From the NCBI GenBank assembly GCA_913060875.1, contig CAJXSL010000015.1, positions 1 to 64,000 on the forward strand: a DNA stretch of 64,000 bases, in the 5' to 3' direction. This document shows positions 46,106-54,746 of the stretch, in pieces. Both the position numbers and the translations under genes were made by a program. This DNA comes from an uncultured Desulfobacteraceae bacterium (lineage in GTDB: Bacteria; Desulfobacterota; Desulfobacteria; Desulfobacterales; UBA5852). Each line of letters starts with the position of its first letter. Position 1 is the stretch's first letter. The notes under the pieces are model-generated. The model had not been told where the DNA came from. It made no database searches and saw only the letters and a list, made by a program, of their open reading frames with translations.

Positions 46106-46525
46106 AAGCACCTCTTTCGCTTGAATGAACGTGGTCTTGTCAACCGTATAGAGCAACAATGATGCCGAATCGTTAAAAAATTTTAACTATTTGTATTTAT
46201 TATAATTTTCTGTATCTAAAACATCCTCTCCAACAAAACAATTGCGGCGTAATTGCCGCATTTTTCATCCATCCTACCTATCTGCCCGATATTCATCGAA
46301 AAAAATATGAATCAAAACTACGCACATTGCGACATTTTTACCGCATCACGCCAAAGCGCCCCAAAAGATCCGATAGCAAAGAAACGAATCCATTTTGACA
46401 GGCCTCAACTGTAGAAGGTGTCACCACTGGAGAGAGGGGATGAGGGTAAGGAAGGCCCCGGATGCCGACTGATCATCAGCGGCATCCAGGGGATGGTCTT
46501 GAGCGGAAAAAGACGCCGGGCCTGG
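46106..46525. other. AT-rich intergenic region upstream of the pseudo-receiver gene
   Basis: About 420 bp between ferritin and the pseudo-receiver, both on the minus strand. The right half (46270-46525) has no visible gene. The stretch 46150-46215 is very AT-rich and probably holds the promoter, although no well-spaced box pair is convincing; TTGACA occurs on the minus strand near 46138. Confidence 0.4.
46243..46265. terminator. hairpin with T-rich flanks between ferritin and pseudo-receiver
   Basis: TGCGGC (46243-46248) and GCCGCA (46255-46260) form a 6-bp stem. The plus strand continues with TTTTT, and the minus strand with AATTGTTTTGTT. On the minus strand it could end the ferritin transcript 265 bp after its stop. 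Confidence 0.5.
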
Positions 46526-47062
46526 TCAGGCCTCGCCGGCGGAAACCCCCTTGCTGAAATCGAGGGGAACGGTGGCCGCCCGCTGGCCCAGTTCACGATC
46601 CAGCATCATCAATCCCTGGGGATTGTCTTTGATCAGTTTCAGCTGATCGATGATGTCGTTGTCGTTTTCCTCTTCTTCTACCTGCTCCGTGACATACCAC
46701 TGGAGAAAAATCCGCGTAGCGTGGTCTTTTTCTTCAATGGCGATCTCCATGAGGTCGTTGATGGACCGGGTCACCATCTGTTCATGGGCCAGAGTTTTGG
46801 TGAACATATCCAGCGGCCCCTCAAAAGACTCCGGCGGTTCATCGATGGCTTTAAGGGCAACGCTGCCGGACTGGCTGTGAATGTATTCATAAAGCTTCAT
46901 GGCATGGAACATTTCCTCATGGTATTGCACCATGAACCAATTGGCGAAACCTTTGAGCCCGATGGCGTTACTGTAGGAAGACATGGCCATGTACAAATAA
47001 GCGGAATACATTTCTTTGGTGACCTGCTCATTCAGGGCCGCATTCATTTTCTCGCTGATCAT
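46526..47062 (-). CDS. ftnA: ferritin (non-heme iron storage)
   Basis: A 178-residue ferritin that oxidises Fe(II) and stores iron in a 24-mer shell. Ferroxidase residues fit the bacterial pattern: Glu in NEQVTKEMYSAYLY, QYHEEMFHAMK (ExxH), and TEQVEEEENDND. No heme-ligand Met of bacterioferritin is placed as expected. The C-terminal tail (about 160-178) is a little longer than in E. coli FtnA. It likely lowers free iron and oxygen damage in an anaerobe. Confidence 0.93.
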   Translation of the reverse strand: MISEKMNAALNEQVTKEMYSAYLYMAMSSYSNAIGLKGFANWFMVQYHEEMFHAMKLYEYIHSQSGSVALKAIDEPPESFEGPLDMFTKTLAHEQMVTRSINDLMEIAIEEKDHATRIFLQWYVTEQVEEEENDNDIIDQLKLIKDNPQGLMMLDRELGQRAATVPLDFSKGVSAGEA

Positions 47063-47198
47063 TTAAGGTTCCTCCCTAAACAGATTCGATGGTTGAAGCC
47101 TCGATAGGCTTGGCACAATGAATATTGACACCAAAATGGGCATTGCCGGATGACAAGTCAAATCTTCTGGAAGTGTGTTGGAGGGCAGGGAAAGACGG

Positions 47199-48221
47199 TT
47201 AAAGAATCAGGGGCTCAGGCTCCAGCCGAATGCCGAACGTCTCTTCAACAGAGGCCTGAACCGCCTCGGCCAAAATAAGGATATCCCGGCCGCTGGCGCC
47301 GCCATAATTGACCAGGACCAGTGCCTGGTGAGGATAGACGCCGCAGGCCCCGAGGGTGCGGCCCTTCCAGCCGCAGTATTCGATCATCCAGCCGGCCGCG
47401 ATTTTAACCCGCTGGTCATCCAGCGGGTAAACGGGCAATTCCGGGAACCGACCGACCAGTTCATCGCAGTGCTGACGGGAAATGACTGGATTTTTAAAAA
47501 AACTGCCGGCATTGGCAAGCTTCTCCGGATCCGGCAGTTTGCGCCGGCGGATGGCACAAATGGTGTCGCTCAACCCTTGCGGGGTCAGGGTGGTTTCTTT
47601 CCGTTCCGCCAGGGCATGACGGACATCGGCGTAGGCGGTGATCAGTTGCGGCTGTTTACTCAGTTTAAAAATAACGGCCGTAATAAAAAACCGGCCCCGA
47701 AAACGATCCTTGAATAGGCTGCGGCGATAGGCAAAGTCACATGCGTCGGCCTTGAACCGGCATGGTTCACCGCTCTGGAGATCAATGGCCTCCACCGTTT
47801 CGATGCGGTCGCCGACTTCTACGCCGTAGGCCCCGATATTCTGAACCGGTGCCGCGCCGACGGTGCCCGGGATCAGGGACAGGTTCTCCAGGCCGTAGAA
47901 CCCCCTGCGGAGACACCACTGGACAAAGGTATGCCAGTCCTCACCGCCACCGGCACGCACGCGAACGCTACGATCGTCCTTCGCCAAAACATCAATGCCA
48001 AGGATATCGTTTTTCAGTACAAGCCCCTCAAAATCCCGGGTAAAGAGAATATTGCTGCCGCCACCAAGAACCAGGATGGGGACATCCTGCCCCTGACCGC
48101 CGAGAAGGGCGACCAGTGCCTCCGTCGTCGCCACCGAAAGAAAACAACGGGCCGTGGCCTCTACGCCGAAAGTGTTGTAAGGCTGCAGCGAGATATTTTC
48201 GAGAATCGACGACAACGCCAT
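47199..48221 (-). CDS. murB: UDP-N-acetylenolpyruvoylglucosamine reductase
   Basis: MurB (340 residues) reduces the MurA product with NADPH to give UDP-MurNAc. FAD and substrate motifs are YNTFGVEA near the start, LVLGGGSNILF, GLENLSLIPGTVGAAPVQNIGAYGVE, and NAGSFFKNP with the proton-donor Ser. The C-terminal TFGIRLEPE holds the catalytic Glu. The long-loop layout is that of type I (E. coli-like) MurB. It lies away from any mur cluster; a radical SAM gene precedes it by 36 bp on the same strand. Confidence 0.95.
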   Translation of the reverse strand: MALSSILENISLQPYNTFGVEATARCFLSVATTEALVALLGGQGQDVPILVLGGGSNILFTRDFEGLVLKNDILGIDVLAKDDRSVRVRAGGGEDWHTFVQWCLRRGFYGLENLSLIPGTVGAAPVQNIGAYGVEVGDRIETVEAIDLQSGEPCRFKADACDFAYRRSLFKDRFRGRFFITAVIFKLSKQPQLITAYADVRHALAERKETTLTPQGLSDTICAIRRRKLPDPEKLANAGSFFKNPVISRQHCDELVGRFPELPVYPLDDQRVKIAAGWMIEYCGWKGRTLGACGVYPHQALVLVNYGGASGRDILILAEAVQASVEETFGIRLEPEPLIL

Positions 48222-48257
48222 GTCAACGCCTCAAACCGAATGGAAGCATCGGGCACA

Positions 48258-49955
48258 TCACGACGCCATGGCCTCCCGGCACCTGGCGATCCACTGCCGG
48301 GTCTGAGGGGTTTCATCCATATGCTGTAACCGGCGCAGGGCCTCATCATGTGCTCCCTGGTTCATATCGTTGACCGCCATGCAGGTCTGCAGCGATTCAT
48401 CTCCCGGAAAATGCGCGATGCCTTTTTCCAGGATTTCCGCGGCTGCCGCAAAATCCCGGCCTTGCTGACAAAGCATGCCCAGGCCCAGGAAGGCCCGCGC
48501 ATCGGGACCGTAGCCCAGGGCACGGCGGTAGAGCCCTTCGGCGGTCTTGCGTTTGTCCGGGATGGCCTCAATGCGGGCGAAATCCCCCTGGTGAAACGTC
48601 ATGGCCAGCCGGGAGAGAAAATCCGCATGTAATGGGTAGAAATCAGGATCGCCTACCAGGTCGATATCGGCGGCAAACGTTGGCAACATATGGTAAAAGC
48701 CGTTCCGCAGCATGTGCCCGTAGGACTGGACCGCCTCCTGATCCATGGCCGGGTCGGTTTCGAAATAGAGAATGTCCTCGATCCGTTCCAGCCAGATATC
48801 GTCCGTTTGGCCGGAACGCTTCAAGTAGGATGCATAGAGTTGTGTTCCCGGAAAAAGGTCCAGGATGTAGAAAATGGCCCCCAGCGGTTTGATATCCGCG
48901 ATAAGCTCGAGGTTCTCCTGCATGGTCGCAGGGCTGTCGCCCGGACAGCCATAGATAAAGTAGGCCCGCGGCAGAATGCCGAAACGGCGTGTGGCCGCAA
49001 AAGCCGCGCGGGCGTCTTTCAGGCTGATGCGCTTGTCCAGATAACGCCGTATCGCCCTGTTGGCGCTTTCAACACCATAACTGATCTGAATACATCCGGC
49101 CCGACGCATCCAGCTTAAAGTGTCGTCATCCACCGTGTCGACCCGGGAAATGGCCGACCAGCGGATATCGAGCCCGCGTGCGATGATGTCGCGGCAAACC
49201 GCCAGCACCGTTTTTTTGCGCAAGGTAAACGTGTCGTCGGAAACATAGAAAAACGACACGCCCCCGGCGGCCAAACGTTGCATCTGGTCTACAAAATAAG
49301 TGGGGGAATGAAACCGCACCTGGCGCCCCCAGAGCCCGGGCGAACCGCAAAATCGGCAATTGGCCGGACACCCGCGGGTCAGGGCGAGATGCTGATAGGT
49401 GAAATGGTGGGAGGGATCCGGCAGGCTATCCAAGTCCTCGACAAAGGGATCACATGCGTTTCGAACCGGTTGGCCGCCCCGGCGGAAGGCGATGCCGCCG
49501 ATCCCGTCGATATCCCGGCCGCTGCCCCGTTCGAGGCTTTGGACGAGACGGAGAAAAGGCCGTTCCCCCTCGCCGATGACGATATAATCGATCTCCGGGA
49601 AATGGGTCAAAAAATGCTCCCAGAGCGTGCTGGCCCCCGCCCCGCCAAAAACAGTGATCACGCTCGGAAAACGGGTTTTGACCTGCCGGGCGATGTCAAT
49701 CCCCCCCCAGCGGTTGGCATTCAGGATCGAAAACCCGATCATATCCGGCTGAAATTGCGCGATGACGCCCATCACCTGATCCGGCAACTGCTCGTCCTGG
49801 TTGAGATTGAGGACCGCGACCACATGGCCTTCCGCTTTGACAACGGCGGCGATATGGTACAGTCCGATCGGCACAGCCCGGATTTCCTCTTCGTGGATAC
49901 GCGCTTCCAAAAATGGCGGGTAGATCAATAGGATGCGACGTTGCTGCGATTTCAT
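48258..49955 (-). CDS. B12-binding radical SAM protein with C-terminal TPR-like tail
   Basis: A 565-residue protein of the class B / BchE-like layout. The N-terminal cobalamin-binding Rossmann domain (about 1-140) has PIGLYHIAAVVKAEGHVV and VFGGAGAS. The radical SAM core (about 185-400) has the cluster motif CPANCRFC, followed by SDDTFTLRK, GVESANRAI and YGCPGDSPATM. The last 120 residues form two to three TPR-like repeats (GLYRRALGYGPDARAFLGLG, AAAEILEKGIAHFPGDESLQ). The substrate is unknown. Such enzymes methylate or rearrange unactivated carbons in lipids or natural products. It sits 36 bp upstream of murB. Confidence 0.88.
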   Translation of the reverse strand: MKSQQRRILLIYPPFLEARIHEEEIRAVPIGLYHIAAVVKAEGHVVAVLNLNQDEQLPDQVMGVIAQFQPDMIGFSILNANRWGGIDIARQVKTRFPSVITVFGGAGASTLWEHFLTHFPEIDYIVIGEGERPFLRLVQSLERGSGRDIDGIGGIAFRRGGQPVRNACDPFVEDLDSLPDPSHHFTYQHLALTRGCPANCRFCGSPGLWGRQVRFHSPTYFVDQMQRLAAGGVSFFYVSDDTFTLRKKTVLAVCRDIIARGLDIRWSAISRVDTVDDDTLSWMRRAGCIQISYGVESANRAIRRYLDKRISLKDARAAFAATRRFGILPRAYFIYGCPGDSPATMQENLELIADIKPLGAIFYILDLFPGTQLYASYLKRSGQTDDIWLERIEDILYFETDPAMDQEAVQSYGHMLRNGFYHMLPTFAADIDLVGDPDFYPLHADFLSRLAMTFHQGDFARIEAIPDKRKTAEGLYRRALGYGPDARAFLGLGMLCQQGRDFAAAAEILEKGIAHFPGDESLQTCMAVNDMNQGAHDEALRRLQHMDETPQTRQWIARCREAMAS

Positions 49956-50112
49956 GCCGCTGTCCCCCCATGGCTCCCCGCTGGGGAGTCATCCTCACGC
50001 CGTAACGGTTTTTGTAAATGGATCATTTCCGACTCCGGGCTCAAGACATCGTGCCAGCCGATGAAGGCTTACCATACCATCATTGCAGGAAAGCGCAATC
50101 CGTCAATCGGTT

Positions 50113-50128
50113 GAACAAAATTTTGTTC
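50113..50128. promoter_or_regulatory. perfect 16-bp palindrome upstream of the Lrp-type gene
   Basis: GAACAAAATTTTGTTC is a perfect palindrome centred at 50120, about 45 bp upstream of the promoter candidate. Its A/T core resembles Lrp-family operators, so autoregulation is likely (inference). Confidence 0.6.
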
Positions 50129-50147
50129 TGTAATTTACACATATAAC

Positions 50148-50160
50148 AGAATATAATTCT
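50148..50160. promoter_or_regulatory. second operator-like palindrome upstream of the Lrp-type gene
   Basis: AGAATATAATTCT has arms AGAAT/ATTCT around a 3-bp centre. Its extension CAGAATATAATTCTTG is close to the known E. coli Lrp site pattern. It abuts the -35 box. Confidence 0.55.
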
Positions 50161-50186
50161 TGACTTTACTAATTTTTAAATATAAC
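50160..50186 (+). promoter_or_regulatory. possible promoter of the lrp-lysA-like operon
   Basis: TTGACT (50160-50165) and TATAAC (50181-50186) are spaced 15 nt, shorter than ideal, and sit 27 bp before the ATG. The operator-like palindrome touches the -35 box. Confidence 0.45.
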
Positions 50187-50212
50187 GTTCTTAAAAAATA
50201 GGAATTATAAAA

Positions 50213-50662
50213 ATGATTGACGACATCAGCCATCGAATTCTCCAAATCTTACAGCGCAAAGCCCGCATCCCCAACGTGGAAGTGGCCCGGCAAGTCAACA
50301 TGGCCCCTTCCGCCGTCCTGGAGCGTATTCGCAAACTGGAGAACCAAGGTTATATTGACGGATATGAAGTGCGCCTGAACCCCCAGCGTTTCAACCGGGC
50401 CATGGTGGCCTTCATATTTGTCGAGGTCCGGGGGCCCTCCCACCGGGAATCGGTGGCCCAGGCCCTGGCCGGGTTAGCAGCAGTCCAGGAGCTTCATTTC
50501 ATTGCCGGCCCGGATCGCTTTCTGGTCAAGCTTCGTATTGCCGGCACAGCAGAATTGAACCATCTGCTGCAGGAGGATATCGGTCACATCGAAGGTGTCA
50601 GCGGCACCTGTACCCACGTGGTGCTCGACACCGTCAAGGAAACCGCCAACATACCGATTTAA
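50213..50662 (+). CDS. Lrp/AsnC-family transcriptional regulator
   Basis: A 149-residue regulator. The N-terminal HTH (about 4-50) has LQRKARIPNVEVARQVNMAPSAVLERIRKLE. The C-terminal RAM ligand domain (about 65-145) has VAFIFVEVRG, GPDRFLVKLRI and THVVLDTVKE. It probably senses an amino acid, with lysine or diaminopimelate the natural guess because a lysA-like gene follows 20 bp downstream (inference). Two palindromes and a promoter lie just upstream. AGGAA serves as ribosome site. Confidence 0.92.
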   Translation: MIDDISHRILQILQRKARIPNVEVARQVNMAPSAVLERIRKLENQGYIDGYEVRLNPQRFNRAMVAFIFVEVRGPSHRESVAQALAGLAAVQELHFIAGPDRFLVKLRIAGTAELNHLLQEDIGHIEGVSGTCTHVVLDTVKETANIPI

Positions 50663-50682
50663 AATAAGAAAGGTCACCCGTC

Positions 50683-51963
50683 ATGCCCATGTCGTCCCCC
50701 TTTCAGGGCCGTCTTTATCCAGCCCTGAACGAAATAGCCGAGCACTTCGGAACACCATTTCATATTTATGATGAAACCGGTATCCGGGAAACCGGCCGCC
50801 AGTTGCTTGAAGCCTTCCGGCACCTCGAGCCTTTCCGTGAATACTATGCCGTCAAAGCCCTTCCCAATCTGCGCATCCTGGAGATCATGCAGGACCTGGG
50901 GTTTGGATTCGACTGCAGTTCCATCCCCGAACTGGTTCTCGCCCGCATGGCCGGCGGACGGGGAGAGGCCATCATGTTCACCTCCAATAACACAACGCCG
51001 GAGGAATTCGCCGCCGCCCAGACCGAAGGCGGCAGCATTATCAACCTGGACGATATTTCCCTGGTGGACAAGCTGGCACCCTTTCCGGAGCTTGTTTCCT
51101 TTCGCTACAACCCCGGCCCCCGGCGCACGGGCAATGCCATTATCGGCAATCCGGTGGAATCCAAATATGGGGTCAGCCACGATCAGATCGTTGCGGCCTA
51201 CCAGATGGCCATCGAACGCGGCGCCCGCCGCTTCGGCCTCCACACCATGATTGCCTCCAATGAACTGGACCACCGCAACATCGTCGAAACCACCCGCATG
51301 ATCCTGGATATCGCCGCCTGGGTGGGACGCAGCACCGGTATTCAATTCGAATTCGTCAACATCGGCGGCGGCATCGGCATCCCCTACCAGCCGGAGCAGC
51401 CGGCCTTCAATTTAGGGGCCCTGGCCGATGAGGTCGAAGGCCTTTTCCGGGATTTTCGGGCGGCCAACGGTTACCAGCCCGGCCTCTCCATGGAATGCGG
51501 CCGCTTCATGACCGGCCCCCACGGGGTCCTCGTCACCCGGGCCATCAACCACAAGTCCATCTACCGGGAGTACATCGGGGTGGACGCCTGCATGTCGGCC
51601 CTCATGCGGCCGGCAATGTATGGCGCCTATCACCACATTACGGTCCCCGGTCGCAACAACGGGACCCCGCACCACACCGTCGATGTTGTCGGCGCGCTTT
51701 GCGAAAACAATGACAAATTTGCCGTGCAGCGCACCCTCCCGCAAATCCGGGAAAGCGATCTTGTGGTGATCCATGATACCGGCGCCCACGGTCATGCCAT
51801 GGGGTTCAACTATAACGGCCGGCTGCAACCCAAAGAGTTGTTGCTGAAAACCGATGGCACCGTCGAATTGATTCGTCGCGAGCAAGACCTGGAGGACTAT
51901 CTGGCCACCCAGACCTTCGACCCGGATCAGATGCGTCCGCAGCGATTGTCGGCCGGGGCCTGA
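50683..51963 (+). CDS. lysA: diaminopimelate decarboxylase-like PLP enzyme
   Basis: A 426-residue fold-type III decarboxylase. The PLP Lys58 lies in YYAVKALPN. FVNIGGGIGIPY is the phosphate-binding glycine loop, followed by MECGRFMTGPHG and GALCENNDKF, the latter near the CESGD motif of LysA. The region TGAHGHAMGFNYNGR matches the LysA pattern AGAYGxxMxxNYN, but with His in place of the usual Tyr. The likely reaction is meso-diaminopimelate to lysine. The His change leaves room for a related substrate. It forms an operon with the Lrp-type regulator. Confidence 0.78.
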   Translation: MPMSSPFQGRLYPALNEIAEHFGTPFHIYDETGIRETGRQLLEAFRHLEPFREYYAVKALPNLRILEIMQDLGFGFDCSSIPELVLARMAGGRGEAIMFTSNNTTPEEFAAAQTEGGSIINLDDISLVDKLAPFPELVSFRYNPGPRRTGNAIIGNPVESKYGVSHDQIVAAYQMAIERGARRFGLHTMIASNELDHRNIVETTRMILDIAAWVGRSTGIQFEFVNIGGGIGIPYQPEQPAFNLGALADEVEGLFRDFRAANGYQPGLSMECGRFMTGPHGVLVTRAINHKSIYREYIGVDACMSALMRPAMYGAYHHITVPGRNNGTPHHTVDVVGALCENNDKFAVQRTLPQIRESDLVVIHDTGAHGHAMGFNYNGRLQPKELLLKTDGTVELIRREQDLEDYLATQTFDPDQMRPQRLSAGA

Positions 51964-52094
51964 ATACGCTTGACAGATGCTGCAGTCGTCACTACAACGG
52001 CCTTCGCCTCCCGCTGTCGTCAGATGGACAGTGCGGATCGGATGAACAGCCGCTCCCGCCGGCGGCCGGGAGACAGGACGCGACAGGCAAACCC

Positions 52095-53705
52095 ATGCAA
52101 GCATATAAAATCAAAGCGGTTCTCTTCGATTTCGACGGCACCCTGACCCAACCGGGTGCCCTCGACTTCCAGACGGTAAAATCCGCTATCGGCTGTCCCC
52201 CGGACCAGCCCATTCTGGAATTCATTGCGAGCCTCCGCGACGATGCCCGTCAGGCCGAGGCGCATGCCATCCTGCACGCGATGGAACTGAAAGCGGCCCG
52301 CCAATCCCGCCCCAACGGCGGGGTCGACGATCTCTTGCGCTATTTGAAACGCCATCGTCTGCCCATCGGCATGCTGACCCGCAACAGCCTGGAATCAGTA
52401 ATGACGGCCCTGCAACAGTTTTCCCACTTGTCCATCGATGATTTCGATGTGGTGATTACCCGGGACGATCCGGTGCGGCCCAAACCACACCCCGACGGGG
52501 TGCTTCTGGCCGCCGAACGTTTCCATGTCGAACCGCGCGAAATCCTGCTGGTGGGCGATTTCCATTTCGATATCGAAGCCGGCCGGCGGGCGGGCGCGTT
52601 GACCGCCTTCCTGGAAGGGGGCCATGGCGATCCGGGCGATAACCTCGTCTGCGATTTCCGGGCGCGTTCGTTGGCCGACATCATCCAAATCGTGCGCTGC
52701 GGCCTGCCCCTGCCCAACGGGAAATTCCCCAGCGACCTGCTGGAAGGCTTTTTCGGGCATTTAGAGCACGACGATGAACGCTTCCTGATCAAGCCGGGCA
52801 TTGGCGAGGACACGGCCGCCATCGACATGCACGACCATGACACCCTGGTGGTCACCTCGGATCCCATCACGTTCGTCACGGACAGGATCGGCTATTATAC
52901 AGTCCTGATCAACGCCAATGACATTGCCACCTCCGGCGCCACCCCCCAGTGGCTGATGACGACCCTATTGTTCCCGTCCGGCGCGACACCTTCGGAAATC
53001 TTTCAGGTCATGACGGACATCAATGATGCCTGCCAGCAATGGGGCGTCACCCTCTGCGGGGGCCACACAGAAATTACCGATGCGGTTCAGCGTCCGGTGG
53101 TGGTGGGAACCCTGGGAGCGGCTTTGCAGCGGCAGGACCTCATCGACAAACGCAACATGCAGCCGGGCGATCGTATCCTGCTGACCAAAGGCGTGGCCAT
53201 CGAAGGGACGGCCATCATCGCCAACGAGTTTACCGATCGCCTTCAAAACCTGGGTATGACCGCCGCGGCCATAGACGACTGCCGCCGCCTGGTTGACCAG
53301 ATCAGCATCCTGCCCGAGGCCGCCATCGCGGTCCAGTCACAGGGTGTGACCGCCATGCACGATGTGACCGAAGGGGGCTTGGCCACGGCTGTTTCCGAAT
53401 TAAGTTCTGCCGGTGGACACCAGCTTGAAGTCTACTGGGACGCCATCCCGGTTTTGGAGCAGACGGAGCAGGTTTGCCGGTGCCTCGATATTGATCCCAT
53501 GGGGCTGATCGGTTCCGGAAGTCTTTTGATCGTCTGTCGGGCGGAAGTGAGCGACAACCTGATGCAGGCCATCGGTGAGGCCGGCGTTGCCGTGGCGTGT
53601 ATTGGGGAAGTAAAACAACCCGGCCAAGGGGTCGCAGCGCTACGCGAGGGCGTCGCCGTTCCTTGGCCGGAATTCGAAGTAGATGAAATTACAAATCTTT
53701 TTTAA
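52095..53705 (+). CDS. HAD phosphatase fused to AIR-synthase/HypE-like domain
   Basis: A 536-residue fusion. Residues 1-205 are a HAD-like hydrolase: DFDGTLT (Asp12, Asp14), MLTRNS, RPKPHP with the Lys, and GDFHFD. Residues about 215-520 belong to the AIR synthase superfamily (PurM, HypE, ThiL, SelD): GIGEDTAAIDM, SDPITFVT, GGHTEITDAVQRPVV and AMHDVTEGGLATAVSE. HypE-like members bind ATP and activate a substrate. The pairing suggests phosphorylation and dephosphorylation or activation of one metabolite, not known to me. It lies 131 bp after the lysA-like gene and converges with the TetR gene. Confidence 0.82.
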   Translation: MQAYKIKAVLFDFDGTLTQPGALDFQTVKSAIGCPPDQPILEFIASLRDDARQAEAHAILHAMELKAARQSRPNGGVDDLLRYLKRHRLPIGMLTRNSLESVMTALQQFSHLSIDDFDVVITRDDPVRPKPHPDGVLLAAERFHVEPREILLVGDFHFDIEAGRRAGALTAFLEGGHGDPGDNLVCDFRARSLADIIQIVRCGLPLPNGKFPSDLLEGFFGHLEHDDERFLIKPGIGEDTAAIDMHDHDTLVVTSDPITFVTDRIGYYTVLINANDIATSGATPQWLMTTLLFPSGATPSEIFQVMTDINDACQQWGVTLCGGHTEITDAVQRPVVVGTLGAALQRQDLIDKRNMQPGDRILLTKGVAIEGTAIIANEFTDRLQNLGMTAAAIDDCRRLVDQISILPEAAIAVQSQGVTAMHDVTEGGLATAVSELSSAGGHQLEVYWDAIPVLEQTEQVCRCLDIDPMGLIGSGSLLIVCRAEVSDNLMQAIGEAGVAVACIGEVKQPGQGVAALREGVAVPWPEFEVDEITNLF

Positions 53706-53754
53706 AAAGGGATAAGCCCATAGGCCTTGCAGGCGAGAGTTGCCTGACAACGCA

Positions 53755-54387
53755 TTACCCTTTGAGCAGCCCGCGATAAAAGATCTCGAAAGCGACCTCG
53801 AGGGTCTTTTTGAGATAATCCTTCTGCTCATCGATGATTTTCTTACTGGCCTCCCAGAGGACCACGCCGGAAAACAAGGACCAGAAGATGTCGGCCAGTG
53901 CCACGGGGTGGTGATCGATAAATTTCCCGGCCTTGATGCCCTGTTCAAATATTTTGGCAATGGCCGATATGGATTTTTGCGACAGGGTCTTGATTTCGGA
54001 CATGAGTTGAGGAGATAAATTTTTAAGGGTTTCACTGGATTGCAGGTGAAACATGTTTATAATAATCAGTGGATCGAATTCATAAACGTCATACATGGCA
54101 TTCATGAGGGCTTTGACTTTTTCCTCGGGACCGGCAACGTCCTCGGTATCCACATGTTCGACGCGAATCAGCAGGTATTGTAAAATGCGCAAGGACAGGG
54201 ACGCATACAATTCTTCTTTATTTTTAAAATACAAATACAGCGTCCCCGGACTCAACTCGGCCTCGTGGGCGATGTCCTCCATCGTGGCCTTGTTGAAGCC
54301 TTTTTCGGAAAAAACACGTTTGGCAGCCACCATGATCTGTTGCCGGCGTCGCTCCTTCTCCCGCTCCTTGCGCTCCTGAATTCCCAT
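53755..54387 (-). CDS. TetR/AcrR-family transcriptional regulator
   Basis: A 210-residue regulator from the ATG at 54387 (MGIQERKEREKERR), preceded by CAGGAGAAAG. The HTH is IAHEAELSPGTLYLYFKNKEEL. The C-terminal half (about 75-205) is a helical ligand domain of the KstR2/YcdC type without clear ligand hints. A longer frame to 54429 lacks a ribosome site. Its own upstream region has a good promoter, and selD ends further upstream on the same strand; no obvious target gene is adjacent. Confidence 0.9.
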   Translation of the reverse strand: MGIQERKEREKERRRQQIMVAAKRVFSEKGFNKATMEDIAHEAELSPGTLYLYFKNKEELYASLSLRILQYLLIRVEHVDTEDVAGPEEKVKALMNAMYDVYEFDPLIIINMFHLQSSETLKNLSPQLMSEIKTLSQKSISAIAKIFEQGIKAGKFIDHHPVALADIFWSLFSGVVLWEASKKIIDEQKDYLKKTLEVAFEIFYRGLLKG

Positions 54388-54429
54388 AGTATACTTTCTC
54401 CTGAATCTTATTTTTTTTTTGATGTTCAC

Positions 54430-54458
54430 TACATAATTTAAACGCTATATTTGGTCAA
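54430..54458 (-). promoter_or_regulatory. predicted promoter of the TetR gene
   Basis: On the minus strand TTGACC (54453-54458) and TATGTA (54430-54435) are 17 nt apart, 43 bp before the start codon. Confidence 0.45.
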
Positions 54459-54746
54459 GAAAAAAACACCCTTTCCCGAACCGGACAACCGCGATCCCAT
54501 GACGTTTGAGCGATTATCCTGAAAAAATATCGACACGAGACCAGCCCCCCCATCAAACCAGGCCTGCAAACCACCCCGCGACGGCATCGGATGAACAGAT
54601 TCTGACGATCTCCTACCCGAACAAACAGGTGTAACGGCATGATGATGGCAGGCTTCGGAAGTTGTAACGGTCAGGTGGGGATAATGAAGCGATGCAAGGG
54701 GATCCACAACCCACTGAAACGAACGACAGGGCCAAACGACAGGCCG
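54459..54746. other. gap between selD and the TetR promoter
   Basis: With the leader this makes about 360 bp without a gene. A minus-strand frame through 54438-54707 has no ribosome site or recognisable product. No repeat or strong hairpin is visible. Confidence 0.4.
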
